A stretch of 64,000 nucleotides of DNA from Hyperoodon ampullatus (GCA_949752795.1 OX457071.1:77775983-77839982); one strand, 5' to 3'. Shown: positions 25,500 through 37,026, counted from the first letter of the stretch. Notes: generated by a model not told the origin, from the letters alone. Numbers and translations are program-made.

Positions 25500-26300
25500 A
25501 CACTGATACCTTAAAGACTGCACCAAAAAAAGGAAATTCAAGACCAATCTCACTTATGAATACCAATGGAAAAGTACTAAATATTAACAACTAGAAATAA
25601 AATTTAAAATACAATAATGATCTGGTATGGTTTATTCTAATAATGCAAGAATGTTTAGATGAATTAGGAAATCCATTAAAATAATTCACATATTAATAGA
25701 TTTAAAGGGGTGGGGAGGGACATCCCTGGTGGTCTAGTGGTAAAGAATCCGCCTTCCAATGCAGGGGACACGAGTTCTATCCCTGGTGGGGGAACTAAGA
25801 TCCCACATGCCGCAGGGCAACTAAGCCCCCGTGCCACAACTACTGAGCTCGCATTCCTCAACAAGAGAGCCCATGTGCTGCAAACAAGAGCCCACGTGCT
25901 GCAAACTAGAGCCCACGCGCTCTGGAACCCGCAGGGCACAACTAGAGAGAGAAAAACCTGCACGCCACAACTGGAGAGAAGCCCGCACGCTGCAACGAAA
26001 TATCCCGCATGCCTCAACAAAGATCCCACATGCCACAACTAAGACCTGACACAACCAAAAAAATAAATAAATAAAGGGGTGGGGGGAATCATACAATCAC
26101 TGCCATAGACACTGAAAAGACCTTCAAAACTCGATTCTCATTTCTGATAAAACATGTAATGAAACAAATCCTTGGATACTTCTTTAATATGATAAAATAT
26201 ATTTACCAACCCTGAAGTTGGCATCTAATTTAATGAGGAAACACCAAAGGCATTAGCACTGGGAAAAGAAAAAGGTACTTACTATTTCCACTCATTAAAA
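25500..26300 (+). mobile_element. L1 ORF2 fragment, split by a SINE
   Basis: L1-like pieces on both sides of the SINE at 25716 (ccaatctcacttatgaatac; atgataaaatatatttacc). Heavily decayed. Confidence 0.5.
25716..26072 (+). repeat. CHR-type SINE, variant body
   Basis: Head gacatccctggtggtctagt, B box gttctatccc and a body with repeated 'gcccacgtgctgcaaac' units. An exact target duplication aaaggggtgggg lies at 25704-25715 and 26073-26084. Confidence 0.92.
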
Positions 26301-26307
26301 ATTGTAG

Positions 26308-26545
26308 GGGGCTTCCCTGGGGGCGCAGTGGTTAAGAATCTGCCTGCCAGTGCAGGGTACACGGGTTTGAGCCCTGGTCCAGGAAGATCCCACATGCCGC
26401 GGAGCAACTAAGCCCATGAGCCACAACTACTGAAGCCTGTGTGCCTACAGCCTGTGCTCCACAACAAGAGAAGCCCTGGCTCGCCGCAACTAGAGAAAGC
26501 CTGCAAGCAGCAACAAAGACTGAACACAGCCAAAAATAAATAAAT
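26308..26545 (+). repeat. CHR-type SINE, shortened body
   Basis: Head gggcttccctgggggcgcag, a shortened long-form body and an AAATAAATAAA tail. The exact duplication aaattgtagg flanks both sides. Confidence 0.92.
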
Positions 26546-26591
26546 AAATTGTAGGAAATACCATCAGGCAAGACACGTGATGAAAAAAGGC

Positions 26592-26610
26592 GGGGGGGGG
26601 GGGGGGGGGG
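26592..26610 (+). repeat. Run of 19 G
   Basis: Uninterrupted G homopolymer (C-run in the ZMYM2 transcript). Its length may be a sequencing estimate. Confidence 0.85.
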
Positions 26611-26834
26611 TGGATTTAAGCAACTGCCCAGGACACAGGGGATGAGTGCTGGGCCACGACTTTAACCCAGGGCAGCTAGCTCTTACCAAACCTAGGTATC
26701 AGAAGATAACTCATGCAATGATATCACCAACCTCAAACACCACATTGAGTTCTGGAGATTATAACTAGTCTGATCCTTTCAATCACCGCAAAACCTTCCT
26801 TATGTTAACAAATCTGAACTACACCAGCACAATG

Positions 26835-26945
26835 CAAATCCCATGAAAGCAGGAACTGTCTACTGTACTTCCCATCAGACTATTTCAAGCAATTAGCACA
26901 GTACCTGCAACATAATAGTTGCTATATAATTGTTTCACGAACAAA
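26835..26945 (+). repeat. L2 3'-end relic
   Basis: The pattern 'gaaagcaggaactgtctact', then 'gcacagtacctgcaacataa', matches the conserved 3' end of L2 elements, diverged. Confidence 0.5.
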
Positions 26946-26974
26946 TTACAGACGCACTTTGCTCATTAAAAGTT

Positions 26975-27350
26975 TGATTTAATGGGGGAAAGACTGAGAC
27001 AAACCAAAGCCCAAACAGAAAAATGGGTATAAGAGGTAAACAAACAGTTCACAGAAAAGGAAAGACAATGAGCTCTGTAATATGAAAAGATGCTCATCAG
27101 CATTCCTAATAAAAGAAATACAAATTTTACTAAACATACTGTTTTTACCAAACAGAATAAAGTGCTAAAAGTCCCTGCTGGAGAGGTTATGGAGAAACAA
27201 GCACTTCCACATACACTGCTGAAAGGAATGCAAACTGGTCCAACTCTAACAGAGGGAATTTAACAGTATCTAACAAACTAACATGTGCATGTACCTCTGG
27301 CTGAGCAATCTTGCTTCTAAGAATCTACCCTGAAACTTCTCCACAGAGTC
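26975..27350 (+). mobile_element. Old L1 ORF2 fragment
   Basis: L1 signature 'gaaaagatgctcatcagcat' and 'ggagaggttatggagaaaca'. No frame. Confidence 0.6.
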
Positions 27351-27358
27351 AAGCATAG

Positions 27359-27772
27359 ACAGGCAGACCTCGTTGTAGTGCCTTTTTTACAGATTGGAGG
27401 TCTGTGGCAACCCTGCATGGAGCAACTTCATCAGCGCCGTTTTCCCAACAGCATCTGCTCACTTCGTGTCTCTGTATCACATTTTGGTAATTCTTGTGAC
27501 ATTTCAAACTTTTTCATTATGACTGTATTTGTTACAGTGATCTCTTGGTATCATCAGTGATCTTGGAATGCTACTACTATGATTCACTGAGGCTCAGGTG
27601 ATGGTTAATACTTTTTTTAATTAAAGTGTGTACATTTTTTTAGACACAGTGCTATTGCACACTTAATAGTAAACATAACTTATGTGCACTGAGCAACCAA
27701 ACACTTCACATGACTCGCTCTCCTGCACTGGTCTGGAACTGAACCCGCAAGACCTCTGGGCTGTGCCTGCAC
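27359..27772 (+). mobile_element. Tigger1-like deletion element
   Basis: It starts caggcagacctcgttgtagt and carries 'tttctgtggcaaccctgc'-like and 'gctcacttcgtgtctctgta' segments of Tigger1. It ends in the inverse of the other end (agacctctgggctgtgcctg). Both ends are present but the transposase is missing, so it is a non-autonomous DNA element of the Tc1-mariner (Tigger) type. Confidence 0.8.
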
Positions 27773-28149
27773 AGGTTACTCATCACCTGTCATCTGCAGC
27801 AGCAAAACACTGGAAATAACCCCAACACCACCAACAGCAAAGTGATCAAATAAACAACCGTCAGCCCCGTGCTGTCTTGTATATGGTTAACCACTAGCTC
27901 TCGGGAAGTGAAAGTAAGCACCATATTTATTGCAGCATCTACCATGAGACTCTCCCCACTGTGGCTAATTTCAGGCCACCAACATAAAACTAAACATGAA
28001 ATTGGGAAGAGATACACAGAAGCACACCATTATGTATATAATATTTCCATCTCACAAGTAATGTAAATAACCTCAAGAGCACAGGTAATACTGAAATGTA
28101 ATAAAATAATTAGGAAGTGGTATGTTTTAAGTATTTACTTTCTTTGTCT

Positions 28150-28735
28150 TCAATATTGTGTCTCACCCCACCTCAAATGAGTATCTTGAAGCCCTAACCG
28201 CAACAAGACTGTATTTGGGATAGGGCCTTTAAGGGCGGCGGTTAGGGTTGAATGAAGTCCTACAGGTTAGGTCCAAGAAGACAGACCAGGACGCTCTCTC
28301 CTTCTGGGAGCAAAGGAAAGACCACGTGAGGACACAGCAAGAAGGAGGATACCTACAAGCCTGGAGGAGTGGCCTCACCACAAACCACCCCAGAAAGGCA
28401 CCTTGATCTTAGATTTTAAGCCTGGGCCTCCCTGGTGGCGCAGTGGTTGAGGGTCCGCCTGCCGATGCAGGGGATACGGGTTCGTGCCCCGGTCTGGGAG
28501 GATCCCATATGCCGCGGAGCAGCTGGGCCCGTGAGCCATGGCCGCTGAGCCTGCGCATCAGGAGCCTGTGCTCCGCAACGGGAGAGGCCACAGCAGTGAG
28601 AGGCCCGCGTACCGCAAAAAAAAAAAAAAAAAAAAGATTTTAAGCCTCCAGAACTGTGAGAAAATTAATTCTTGGTTGTCTGAGCCCTTCAGTATTTTGT
28701 TACAGCAGCTCTAGCAGACTAATACAAAGATAATT
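28150..28735 (+). mobile_element. MaLR LTR (MLT1-like), split by a SINE
   Basis: LTR signatures 'gaggacacagcaagaagg', 'ccttgatctt' and 'cctccagaactgtgag', ending at 'gcagactaataca'. It is a solo relic of an ERVL-MaLR endogenous retroviral element with no coding part. A CHR SINE sits at 28424-28634. Confidence 0.75.
28424..28634 (+). repeat. CHR-type SINE, young compact subfamily, inside an LTR
   Basis: Compact body with an A tail. The LTR sequence agattttaagcct is exactly duplicated at 28411-28423 and 28635-28647, which dates the SINE as later than the LTR. Confidence 0.95.
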
Positions 28736-29446
28736 TACCTGTAAGTTTCTATAACTTAATTTTTAATAATGCGTGTTTTAACAACTGGCTCACAGAACTC
28801 CTGAAAATTTAACTCAGCCATAAAAGGAATAAGGAAGAATAAGGAATATACTGACAGGGAATGATTCCAAGATACAAATGGAGGGTACAGTACAGTACAT
28901 ACAGTATGCTGCCTTTTGTACAGATAAAAGAGAAACTAAGAATACATTATTTCCTTAATTTTTCAGAAAGAAAACAAAATAGTAAGAATTAAAAACTGAT
29001 ATGTATAAAGGATAAGTAGGAACCAAGAGAAAAAAGAAATGTGAGCTACACTGCTCTGACTTTTGAAACCACAGGTATATATTAAAAAATAAACTAAGTC
29101 AAAGACCTTAAATTTTAAATTAACAATCATATGGAAATAAAATAATCATTCCTACGCTAAGCATCAACAATTTGAAAAACCATATTTACGACCCCTCTCC
29201 ACCACCCAAAAAAGGAATCACTTTGGTAAGCATTTACCTTTCTATGTAAAATCACAAACTTATTTCCAATAACCTACATGTATTTCAGTATTCACTTGAG
29301 ATTGGTTATCTCTAAGCTGTTAAGACAATAATGGAATTAAATGAGACTTCAAGATAAATCTGATTAATGCTGTTAGAGTGAAACTATTATAGCAATTTAA
29401 AAGCACATTCAAAACAACGGTTGATTCTGATCAGATCATGAATTAC

Positions 29447-29659
29447 CTGCTTGTATTCACTGACACAACTCTGGCAGCAAAATCTCTTCTGCTGACCATC
29501 AATGACCAAGACGTTGTTTCCAGCACCTTTGCTGGGCAAGTACTCCCCACACTGCTCACAGCAATTCATTATTAGACCATTGGCCATTCTGTATCTATTA
29601 AAGCAGTGGTCACTGCACAGCTTATGAGTCATATTTTTAAAGCTAACTTCATGGCGAAT
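29447..29659 (-). CDS. ZMYM2: ZMYM2 coding exon 4 (residues 434-504, fingers 3 and 4)
   Basis: The acceptor is TTCTTTTAG|ATTCGCCAT and the donor AAGCAG|GTAATT. At 213 nt it is phase 0 at both ends, so skipping it would keep the frame. It encodes [19 protein letters not shown], closing the third finger, then the fourth finger with [10 protein letters not shown] and [13 protein letters not shown]. The start codon of the visible open frame (MTHKLC) is an internal methionine, and the exon begins ten codons before it. Confidence 0.97.
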
Positions 29660-30099
29660 CTAAAAGAAAAACAAGCAAAATTTTAAAAAACAAATCAATA
29701 TATGACATGTAGCTAAGTAACAAGGTGCTCCAATAGAAAGAAAATGCCTCAGTGTTTCTGTGTAAGGCTTGTTTAGGGAAAAGGCAAGACAAAGTACATT
29801 TCATTCTTCTTTAAACTTTTTTTATACACACATATATACGGTGCAAGGCAGAGAGGACCACCAGGGTCATCGTACAAACTTCTCTAGAGGTATCTAAAAG
29901 TGACAGGAAACAACCCAGTTTGGGCAGTGTTAGTATAAAACTTCCAAACAGATTGGAAATCTTTAGACAAATCCAAAAGGAAATTATTTAAATATAAGTA
30001 CATTGCTGTACCACAGGGAGGAGAGGACTAACATTATAAATAATTCAAATAAAGTACGTATACACAGGTTTCTTTTTATTTCATCAAATGCAAAAACTG

Positions 30100-30100
<1 letters not shown>

Positions 30101-30140
<40 letters not shown>
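30101..30140 (+). repeat. (TA)n microsatellite
   Basis: About 20 TA units between the gtaatatat target sequence and the T-tail of the minus-strand SINE. It probably grew from the duplicated target site. Confidence 0.93.
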
Positions 30141-30156
<16 letters not shown>

Positions 30157-30349
30157 GGTGGTACGCAGGCCTCTCACTGTTGTGGCCTCTCCCGTTGCGG
30201 AGCACAGGCTCTGGACGTGCAGGCTCAGCGGCCATGGCTCACGGGCCCAGCTGCTCCGCGGCATGTGGGATCTTCCCAGACCGGGGCACGAACCCGTGTC
30301 CCCTGCATCGGCAGGCGGACTCTCAACCACTGCACCACCAGGGAAGCCC
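30141..30349 (-). repeat. CHR-type SINE, young compact subfamily, minus strand
   Basis: Begins with a T-run (reverse of the A tail), then the complement of the compact body, ending ccaccagggaagccc. gtaatatat lies on both sides. It is one of few SINEs in the same direction as ZMYM2. Confidence 0.94.
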
Positions 30350-30665
30350 CGTAATATATTTTTAACGAAGTCCTCAAAAACATCCCCTCTGCTTGTTCCA
30401 CTTCTTAAGCAAGATTGTTTCTTGTCTCTCACGTGCAGTCAGCCTATTTAAACACTATGGTTTTTTCTGTGAGTGCTCCCAACCTCAGGAAAAAAGTCAA
30501 TTGATGTTATATTTCAATTTTTTTGTAAATCATTCTCCCTATGGGAGAATGGGATTACATAATGGGATATTTATAAGATAGGTTTTATATACCCTCACTT
30601 TTAAGGAAATACATACTGATGAAAGATTATGTCAAAAGAGTTAAAAGTCAAAAATATTCCCATTA

Positions 30666-30810
30666 GGGCTTCCCTGGTGGCACAGTGGTCGCGGAGCGGC
30701 TGGGCCCATGAGCCTTGGCCGCTGAGCCTGCGCGTCCGGAGCCTGTGCTCCGCAATGGGAGAGGCCACAACGGTGAGAGGCCCGCGTACCGCAAAAAAAA
30801 AAAAAAAAAA
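30666..30810 (+). repeat. CHR-type SINE with internal deletion
   Basis: The head (gggcttccctggtggcacag) jumps at tggtcgcggagcggctgg straight into the body, losing the B-box region, and ends with an A tail. Flanks attcccattag on both sides show it inserted as one unit. It lies 46 bp from the coding exon 3 donor. Confidence 0.93.
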
Positions 30811-30855
30811 ATTCCCATTAGTTAGAACTAAATGATAAAGCACAAAAATACAAAC

Positions 30856-31021
30856 CTCTGTTAGTTTACCACAAATTGTACATCTTGATTTATTCAGAGC
30901 TCCTTTAGTAGGATTCTGTTTGTCTTCATAAAGAGACAGACAAGATGTACTACAGAATTCCTGGAAGGATTCGCTCGAATCCACTTGAGCAACAATAGTT
31001 CCTTTCATTGTAGTTATATCT
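30856..31021 (-). CDS. ZMYM2: ZMYM2 coding exon 3 (residues 378-433, second MYM finger)
   Basis: The acceptor is ATTTTTCAG|AGATATAAC. The first base completes AAA (Lys), then DITTMKGTIVAQVDSSESF. FCSTSCLSLYEDK closes the second finger and CTICGKLTE opens the third. The donor is ACAGAG|GTTTGT, a poor match to consensus after position +2, and the exon ends in phase 0. A SINE remnant lies only 46 bp past this donor in transcript direction, and an opposite-facing copy of the same subfamily is about 315 bp further on. Confidence 0.96.
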
Positions 31022-32216
31022 CTGAAAAATACGAGGAGCAGCAAAGTCAAACTCTTCTTTAAAATAAATTAAAGAGTAATAACTGACATTTTTAATTTCC
31101 ACAAGGCTTTCAGATATTGGAATCACTTAAAAAAAAAAAAGCTGTTGTTATTTACATGGAGTTTAATGTCAAGGCCTAATTTACTGAGGTATAAATTTAC
31201 GATACCTATTCAATTTCCCTCTCATGGGTAAGTAGAAAGCATGAGGTACCTAGGTCACAGAAATATGGAGAGGATAAGTGAACTTAAATACATCCCATAA
31301 CCCAAAATAACCCCACCTACCATTCTATACAGCTTTCAACCACAATTAGAAATGTTAGGAAATGACACTACTGATGACCTTTGAAGTTTTCCTTTAATTC
31401 TGAAGTTGCAGGTCCTATATTGCTGTATGCAGGTCTACTACTGTAAAGCAACCAAAACACTGTATGACAATTGTTCCACTAGTTGAATGTACTGAACCTA
31501 CACAGAGCACTCAGCCTTTCCCAGGTCTAAGACCTAAAACTATCTTTACAAACGTGGGCTGCTTCAAGAGATGGCGCAGAAAACCTACCTGGTTAACCGT
31601 GCACACAACATACCATATTCAGCTCATTTTTAACTAGTGAGACCAGACCTAAAAAATGGCAGGAGAGGATCCTGTCACTCCAAGGCTGTCAAAAAAAAGG
31701 TACCTGAGTCTTGAAGAAGTGAGTATTAAAATGACTTAACGTTCAAGACAAACATAAATAAATGCAAATAATATCCAAAGATGTGCCAATTTTTAACAAT
31801 CTTAACATGAAGGTAGTCCAAATTTTGACCTATTTTAATACAAAACTAGTCATACGTAAATTGCTTAACAATTGTGTCTGGCAAGAACTAAACTCTTATA
31901 ATTAATAATGTAAATAAGCATGTATGTATTTTTACAAATTCAGTAAGTCCAATGGAGATTACAGATAAAATTAATTATAAGGGCCTAGTATCTAAATCAA
32001 CCCCAAAGCCTATCCAAATAGGAAGGCTTTTAATCCTAAGCCACCTCAGCTTGATAGAGAACACTCCAAAGCCATCACAAATGTGAGTTTGGCTTTAATA
32101 TTCAAACAAGCTTACAAGTTTTTAAAACATAGTAATTCACCTTTAAAACAATTTTTCTCACGTTTTATACCACCAATATTCAACCATAAGGAAATACGCT
32201 GCAAGGTAAACCTTAC
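31022..32216 (-). other. ZMYM2: ZMYM2 intron between coding exons 2 and 3
   Basis: A 1.2 kb AT-rich intron without a SINE or other recognised repeat. Confidence 0.87.
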
Positions 32217-32502
32217 TTTTTACACATAACACAAAGTTTCTTTGGAGCAGGCTTGTGGGAGAAGGAGGAGAGGCAGGTGGTGGAACAGAAGAGGTGAGCT
32301 GAGCCTTTGCGCTGATAAGCTGTCTGTCCCTTCTGCAACGGCTTTTTGCAGTTTGCACAAGTGACTTTAACTGGTTTAGTGGGTTGCTGTTGGGCAGAAG
32401 GCTGGAAGATCTGTTTAGGAAGCGAGGCCACTGGTGATAAAGAATCCACCCCTGGCTGTTTCTGATTTCGGGGAAAGGATGCTGACTGGGAGATCCAAGA
32501 AT
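32217..32502 (-). CDS. ZMYM2: ZMYM2 coding exon 2 (residues 283-377, first MYM finger)
   Basis: The acceptor is TTTGTTTAG|ATTCTTGG and completes a GAT codon. The donor is GTAAAAA|GTAAGG, leaving two bases. The product begins [14 protein letters not shown], a Ser/Pro/Gln linker, followed by the first MYM finger with VTCANCKKP (Cys 331 and 334) and [12 protein letters not shown]. It ends in the opening CVMC of the second finger, so the exon boundary cuts through that finger. The MYM finger is a Cys-rich zinc-binding fold used for protein contacts, here with corepressor subunits and SUMO-bearing partners. Confidence 0.97.
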
Positions 32503-32594
32503 CTAAACAAACAAAACAAAACAAAAACACATACACTGAAATTTATATCAGAGACACAGTTTTAACTTTCCATTCTGTCCAAGTTTCAGACATT

Positions 32595-32815
32595 GATAAG
32601 GCGCAGTATAGCAGAGAGGTCAAGGGCACAAACTTTGGAGTCAGAATTGATGGCTGAAATTCAGGCTCCATTACCTACTAGGCTGGGAAGTTACTAACCC
32701 TGTGCCTAACTCTTCTTTAAACTGGAAATGGTAACTTTAAATGAGATAGTACATGGTTTATAAACCAGTGACTGGCACATATGCAGCACTAAAAAATATT
32801 AGCCATTAGTTACTA
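32595..32815 (+). repeat. MIR SINE
   Basis: Old tRNA-derived SINE: 'agcagagaggtcaagggcac', then 'tttggagtcagaa', 'tactaacc', 'taaatgagatagtacatg' and 'agtgactggcacatatgc' in consensus order. Confidence 0.82.
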
Positions 32816-32965
32816 AACAGGAAGAATTTACAAAATATTACTTTAAGCGAGGAACACATACATCAACATAAATATCTAATAAAATCTTTCCCAACCAGAA
32901 CCTTTGACAAATACAATATAGCTCGGATAAAGTTTACAAATGACTATATTCAAAACATCTTTCTA

Positions 32966-33186
32966 GGGCTTCCCTGGTGGTGCAGTGGTTGAGAGTCCAC
33001 CTGCCGATGCAGGGGACACGGGTTCGTGCCCTGGTCCAAGAGGATCCCACATGCCGCGGAGCGGCTGGGCCGGTGAGCAACGGCCGTTGGGCCTGCGTAT
33101 CCGGAGCCTGTGCTGAGAGGCCACGGCAGTGAGAGGCCCGCGTACTGCAAAAAACAAAAACAAAAACAAAAACAAACAAACAAAAA
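32966..33186 (+). repeat. CHR-type SINE, young compact subfamily
   Basis: Head and a compact body with a small deletion, ending in (CAAAAA)n. The target atctttcta is found before it, after it and after the next SINE. Confidence 0.92.
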
Positions 33187-33195
33187 ATCTTTCTA

Positions 33196-33330
33196 GGGGC
33201 TTCCCTGGTGGTCCAGCGGTTAAGACTCCACGCTTCCAATGCAAGGGGTTCAGGTTCGATCCCTGGTCGGAAAACTAAGATTCCCACATGCCAGGTGGTG
33301 CAGCCAAAAAATTTAAAAAAAAAAAAAAAA
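33196..33330 (+). repeat. Short CHR-related SINE, directly after the previous one
   Basis: Head ggcttccctggtggtccagc, B box ggttcgatccc, an A tail. The third copy of the target reads acctttcta. Confidence 0.9.
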
Positions 33331-34143
33331 CACCTTTCTAAGAACAGCTTTTCCATATACATGTTTCACTCCATGGCTTCTAAGTATACCACATGATGTC
33401 AAAGAAATTAGAGTGTTACACAGAAGTGGTGACGTTAAGCCAACGTCTAGGGACCAATGCGACATCCCGTTGCTCTACCACTGCCAGCAGCACAGCTTCA
33501 ATGGCACAGCATTAAGGCCTGGGGAACCGACTGCCAGGGTGCTGAGTTCTCTCTCCTCTCTTTCTTAGTAAGCTTCTTTGGGACTTCGCAGGACATCTCC
33601 AGCTCACCATACTACTTACTGTTACACAGACTCGCACTACAATACCAATACACCATAATGTTTTTTCATTTTGAAACTTTTCATGTTACCATTTCTATTA
33701 TAATTTCTACTACTTTGGTCTCTTGTAATATTTTTCCTTTCTAGTTTCTTCTGAAATTTGTATTTCCATACAAAAAAGATGCCCTTCCATATGAGAAACA
33801 ATGTATAAATATATCCAGAGTATGAGAAAATTTCTTTACTACCAAAACCTTGAAGAGGGCAATTTCCTGGTTCTGACCCAGTCCACCAACCTAATGGTTT
33901 CAAGGGGCTTCACATACTGCTCTTCAAATTTTACTTTACTCCACAACCCCTCCAAATAAATATATGTTCTATACACAGAGTAAATGGAGTACCTTCTGGA
34001 ATCCTGTTATCCTGCTATCATCAGGGTAACTGACCTGTTTTAATAAAAGAGGTAAAAATACTAAGGAACACGAAGAAAGCAAATCACTGCAACAACTGGC
34101 AATTCCATATTATGAAGGGCCTTAAATCAAAAATTATATTTGA

Positions 34144-34488
34144 GGACGTCCCTGGTGGTGCAGTGGTTAAAAATCCGCCTGCCAATGCAGGGGACACAGG
34201 TTCGATCCCTGGTCCAGGAAGATCCCACATGCCACGGAGCAACTAAAGCCCGTGCACCACAACTACTGAGCCTGCACTCTAGAGCCTGCGAGCCACAACT
34301 ACTGAGCCCGCATGCCATAACTACTGAAGCCCGTGTGCCTAGAGCCTGTGCTCTGCAACAAGAGAAGCCACCGCAATGAGAAGTCCGCTCACCGCAATGA
34401 AAAGTAGGCCCTGCTCGCTGCAACTAGAGAAAAGCCCCTGCGCAGCAACGAAGACCCAATGCAGCCAAAAATAAATAAATTAATTTTA
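34144..34488 (+). repeat. CHR-type SINE, long form
   Basis: Complete long form with an exact 15-bp target duplication aaaaattatatttga at 34129-34143 and 34489-34503. Confidence 0.95.
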
Positions 34489-34608
34489 AAAAATTATATT
34501 TGAATACATGTTAGAAGTAATAGCTTTTGCAACATAAATAGTGGCTCCTTAGGATTTTCAAACCTGCAGGCTTGTCATTTGAATATATACTTAAAGGAAA
34601 TTAGTTAG

Positions 34609-34795
34609 GGACTTCCCTGGTGGTCCAGTGGGTAAGACTCCCTGCTCCCAATGCAGGGGGCCTGGGTTTGATCCCTGGTCGGGGAACTAGATCCCACATG
34701 CATGCCACAGCTAAGAGTCCGCATGCCGCAACTAAATATACCGTGTGCCGCAACTAACACCCGGCAGAGCCAAAATAAATAAATAATTTTTTTTA
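34609..34795 (+). repeat. Short CHR-related SINE
   Basis: Head gggacttccctggtggtcca, 'ggggaactagatcccacatg', an (AAAT)n tail and imperfect flanking repeats. Confidence 0.88.
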
Positions 34796-34974
34796 AAAGG
34801 AACCTAGTTAAAACTAAAGGCATCTATCTATTAACTTGATTTTGAAAAATGGCAATTTTTCTCAACTTCATGCTAGGCCCTGTATAAATAATGCAATGGC
34901 TCCTTTTATCTATGCTTCAGTTCTTACATTCCCCTACTTTCAAATTTTCACCTCCTCCAACATCAAAATACTTC

Positions 34975-35090
34975 TAGGAATGGAAGAGACTTAATCATTC
35001 TCTATTTTATACAACGGACATTAAGGCATAGAGGTTAATTTGCCCAAGTCACCATTAGTCTGAGAGCCAGCAGTATAAACAGCCAAGATG
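34975..35090 (-). repeat. Possible MIR fragment
   Basis: 'attttatacaacggacatta', then 'gaggttaatttgcccaagtc', resembles the MIR core in reverse. Short and diverged. Confidence 0.45.
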
Positions 35091-35427
35091 TTATAATTCT
35101 CTATGACAAACAAAGACAGCACAAAGACACAAGAGCTAATCCATAAAGTCAGGAGCAAGAGGTGTATCTGTCTGGTTTTCTGATGCGTACTTTACATTCC
35201 CTGTGTTAAGAGTTTGTGTGAACAGGAACACAATTCTTAATGTGCTTTGACCCAGCAACAGTCCTCAGGTACTACGTATCCCGAGATACATGGATAAGAA
35301 TATTCCTGAAGAGTTATTTAAATAGTAAAAACTGGAAGTGAACTAAATAGAGAATTAACAAAATCAAACATATACTCTTGATATGGTCAAAAATTCAAGA
35401 TGATTGTTAGGTATTTAAAGGAGCAGC

Positions 35428-35639
35428 AGGGCTTCCCCAGTGGCGCAGTGGTTGAGAGTCCGCCTGCCGATGCAGGGGACACGGGTTCGTGCCCCGGTCC
35501 TGGAAGATCCCACATGCCACGGAGCAGCTGGGCCCGTGAGCCATGGCCGCTGAGCCTGTGCGTCCGGAGCCTGTGCTCCGCAACGGGAGAGGCCACGGCA
35601 GTGAGAGGCCCACGTACCTCAAAAACTAAATAAATAAAT
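35428..35639 (+). repeat. CHR-type SINE, young compact subfamily
   Basis: Compact body ending in AAATAAATAAATAA. Flanks aaaggagcag / aaaagagcag. Confidence 0.92.
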
Positions 35640-35849
35640 AAAAGAGCAGGAGAAAGGGAAAGTCTGCAAAGCTATACGTATATTGCAATCTCAGGTTAGA
35701 ATTAAATGTTTCTCAACAGTAAGACTGAACGTTATGTTCTTTTTCATACACTTATGTTTTTCATATATTTATAAGACAAAATAGCTATTTTGAAACTAAT
35801 TTGACTATTATCATGTCTTAAACTTTTATGTGAGGTAGAAGGAAAGACC

Positions 35850-36430
35850 CTCTAATACACAGCTGATAGCAGTATAAGTTGGTAAAAACTTTCCAGAAGG
35901 AAGTATCACAATATATTTCCACAACTTAAAAATGTTCATACGACGTCACATACACATATATGCATACAATGACCTACCAACAGATATATATAAATACATA
36001 CAGGGGGAAAGGATCTTAGAAGACATTAGGAATTTTCAAAACTGAGTAATAAGAAACATATTTCTTTCAAAACACTATAAAGCAGAAAATTTTTACAACC
36101 AAAAGTCCTTGAAGGGATGGGAGTAGTGAGAGTCTTTGGCCCAGTAACTTCACTTCTAGGAATATAATCTAAGAAATAATCAGAAATTTGAAAAAAAAAA
36201 AAAAAGTTCATCATAGACCGACAAGAGCAAAAAAGGAAAACAATGTAAAAACCAAATATGGGAATGGTTTAACCAAATCCATTGTGCAGTCATTAAAACT
36301 TCTGTGTATAAATAACTTTAATGGTATGAGAAAATACAGAGTAATATTAAATGGGGGGAAACGGGAAGCAAAATTACGAAGAACTGTACTTCAACCAAGT
36401 TAAGAAATACAAAGGAAAAACACTGAAAGA
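35850..36430 (+). mobile_element. Old L1 ORF2-end fragment
   Basis: Decayed L1 3' pattern (ctgatagcagtataagttgg; aatgttcatacg; accaaatccattgtgcag). Low certainty. Confidence 0.45.
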
Positions 36431-37026
36431 CAACCACTCAAAGTATTAATAACAGTGGTAACCTTTCTTCATCATTTTTTAATTATGGATTTTCCAAACA
36501 TTCTTCAATAATCAGACATTACTCTCATAACCAAAAGAATAATAAGTATGAAAGGAAAACAACTCGCATTTCACAGAACATTCTATGTGGCTTAGGTTTC
36601 AGTCATTCCTTATTATTCTCCACAATCCTAGGTTGATAAAGTTGCTAAGGAGCCTAAAACGATGCAGCCTGAGAAGGACGGAGGGAAGGCGCGTGAGAGA
36701 CCGGCAGGCCACACAGAGGCCTGGGGCGGACATGGACACAGCCAGGAAGAGCCACAGAGCTCTTCTCACAGCTGCCACAGAGCAACGATGCCTGCAGAAA
36801 ATGTTTTCAAGTAGTCAAGAAATTTACCAATCTTTAAATATAAGAAAAAATAACAAAGTGCTAATAAGTAAAAATTATAATCAGACAGGCAGTCAAAATT
36901 AAACACAGGAAAAGTAAAAACAAATCTAAATGCAATTATACAACATATTGCTCCTTACATGTGCTATTTATCTTTTTGTTCTCTTTTTACACATTAAAAC
37001 AATGCTATTAAAAATACACTAGCATA

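Larger units (their letters stand above)
16968..29446 (-). other. ZMYM2: ZMYM2 intron between coding exons 4 and 5 (12.5 kb)
   Basis: The longest intron between coding exons, filled with L1 fragments of several ages, ten CHR SINEs, an L2 relic, a Tigger deletion element, a 19-G run and a MaLR LTR. No host exon is seen inside it. About 28750-29440 is AT-rich with no recognised feature. Confidence 0.85.
29660..30855 (-). other. ZMYM2: ZMYM2 intron between coding exons 3 and 4
   Basis: A 1.2 kb intron with a minus-strand SINE (30141-30349), a plus-strand deleted SINE (30666-30810) and a TA repeat. The rest is AT-rich. Confidence 0.88.
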
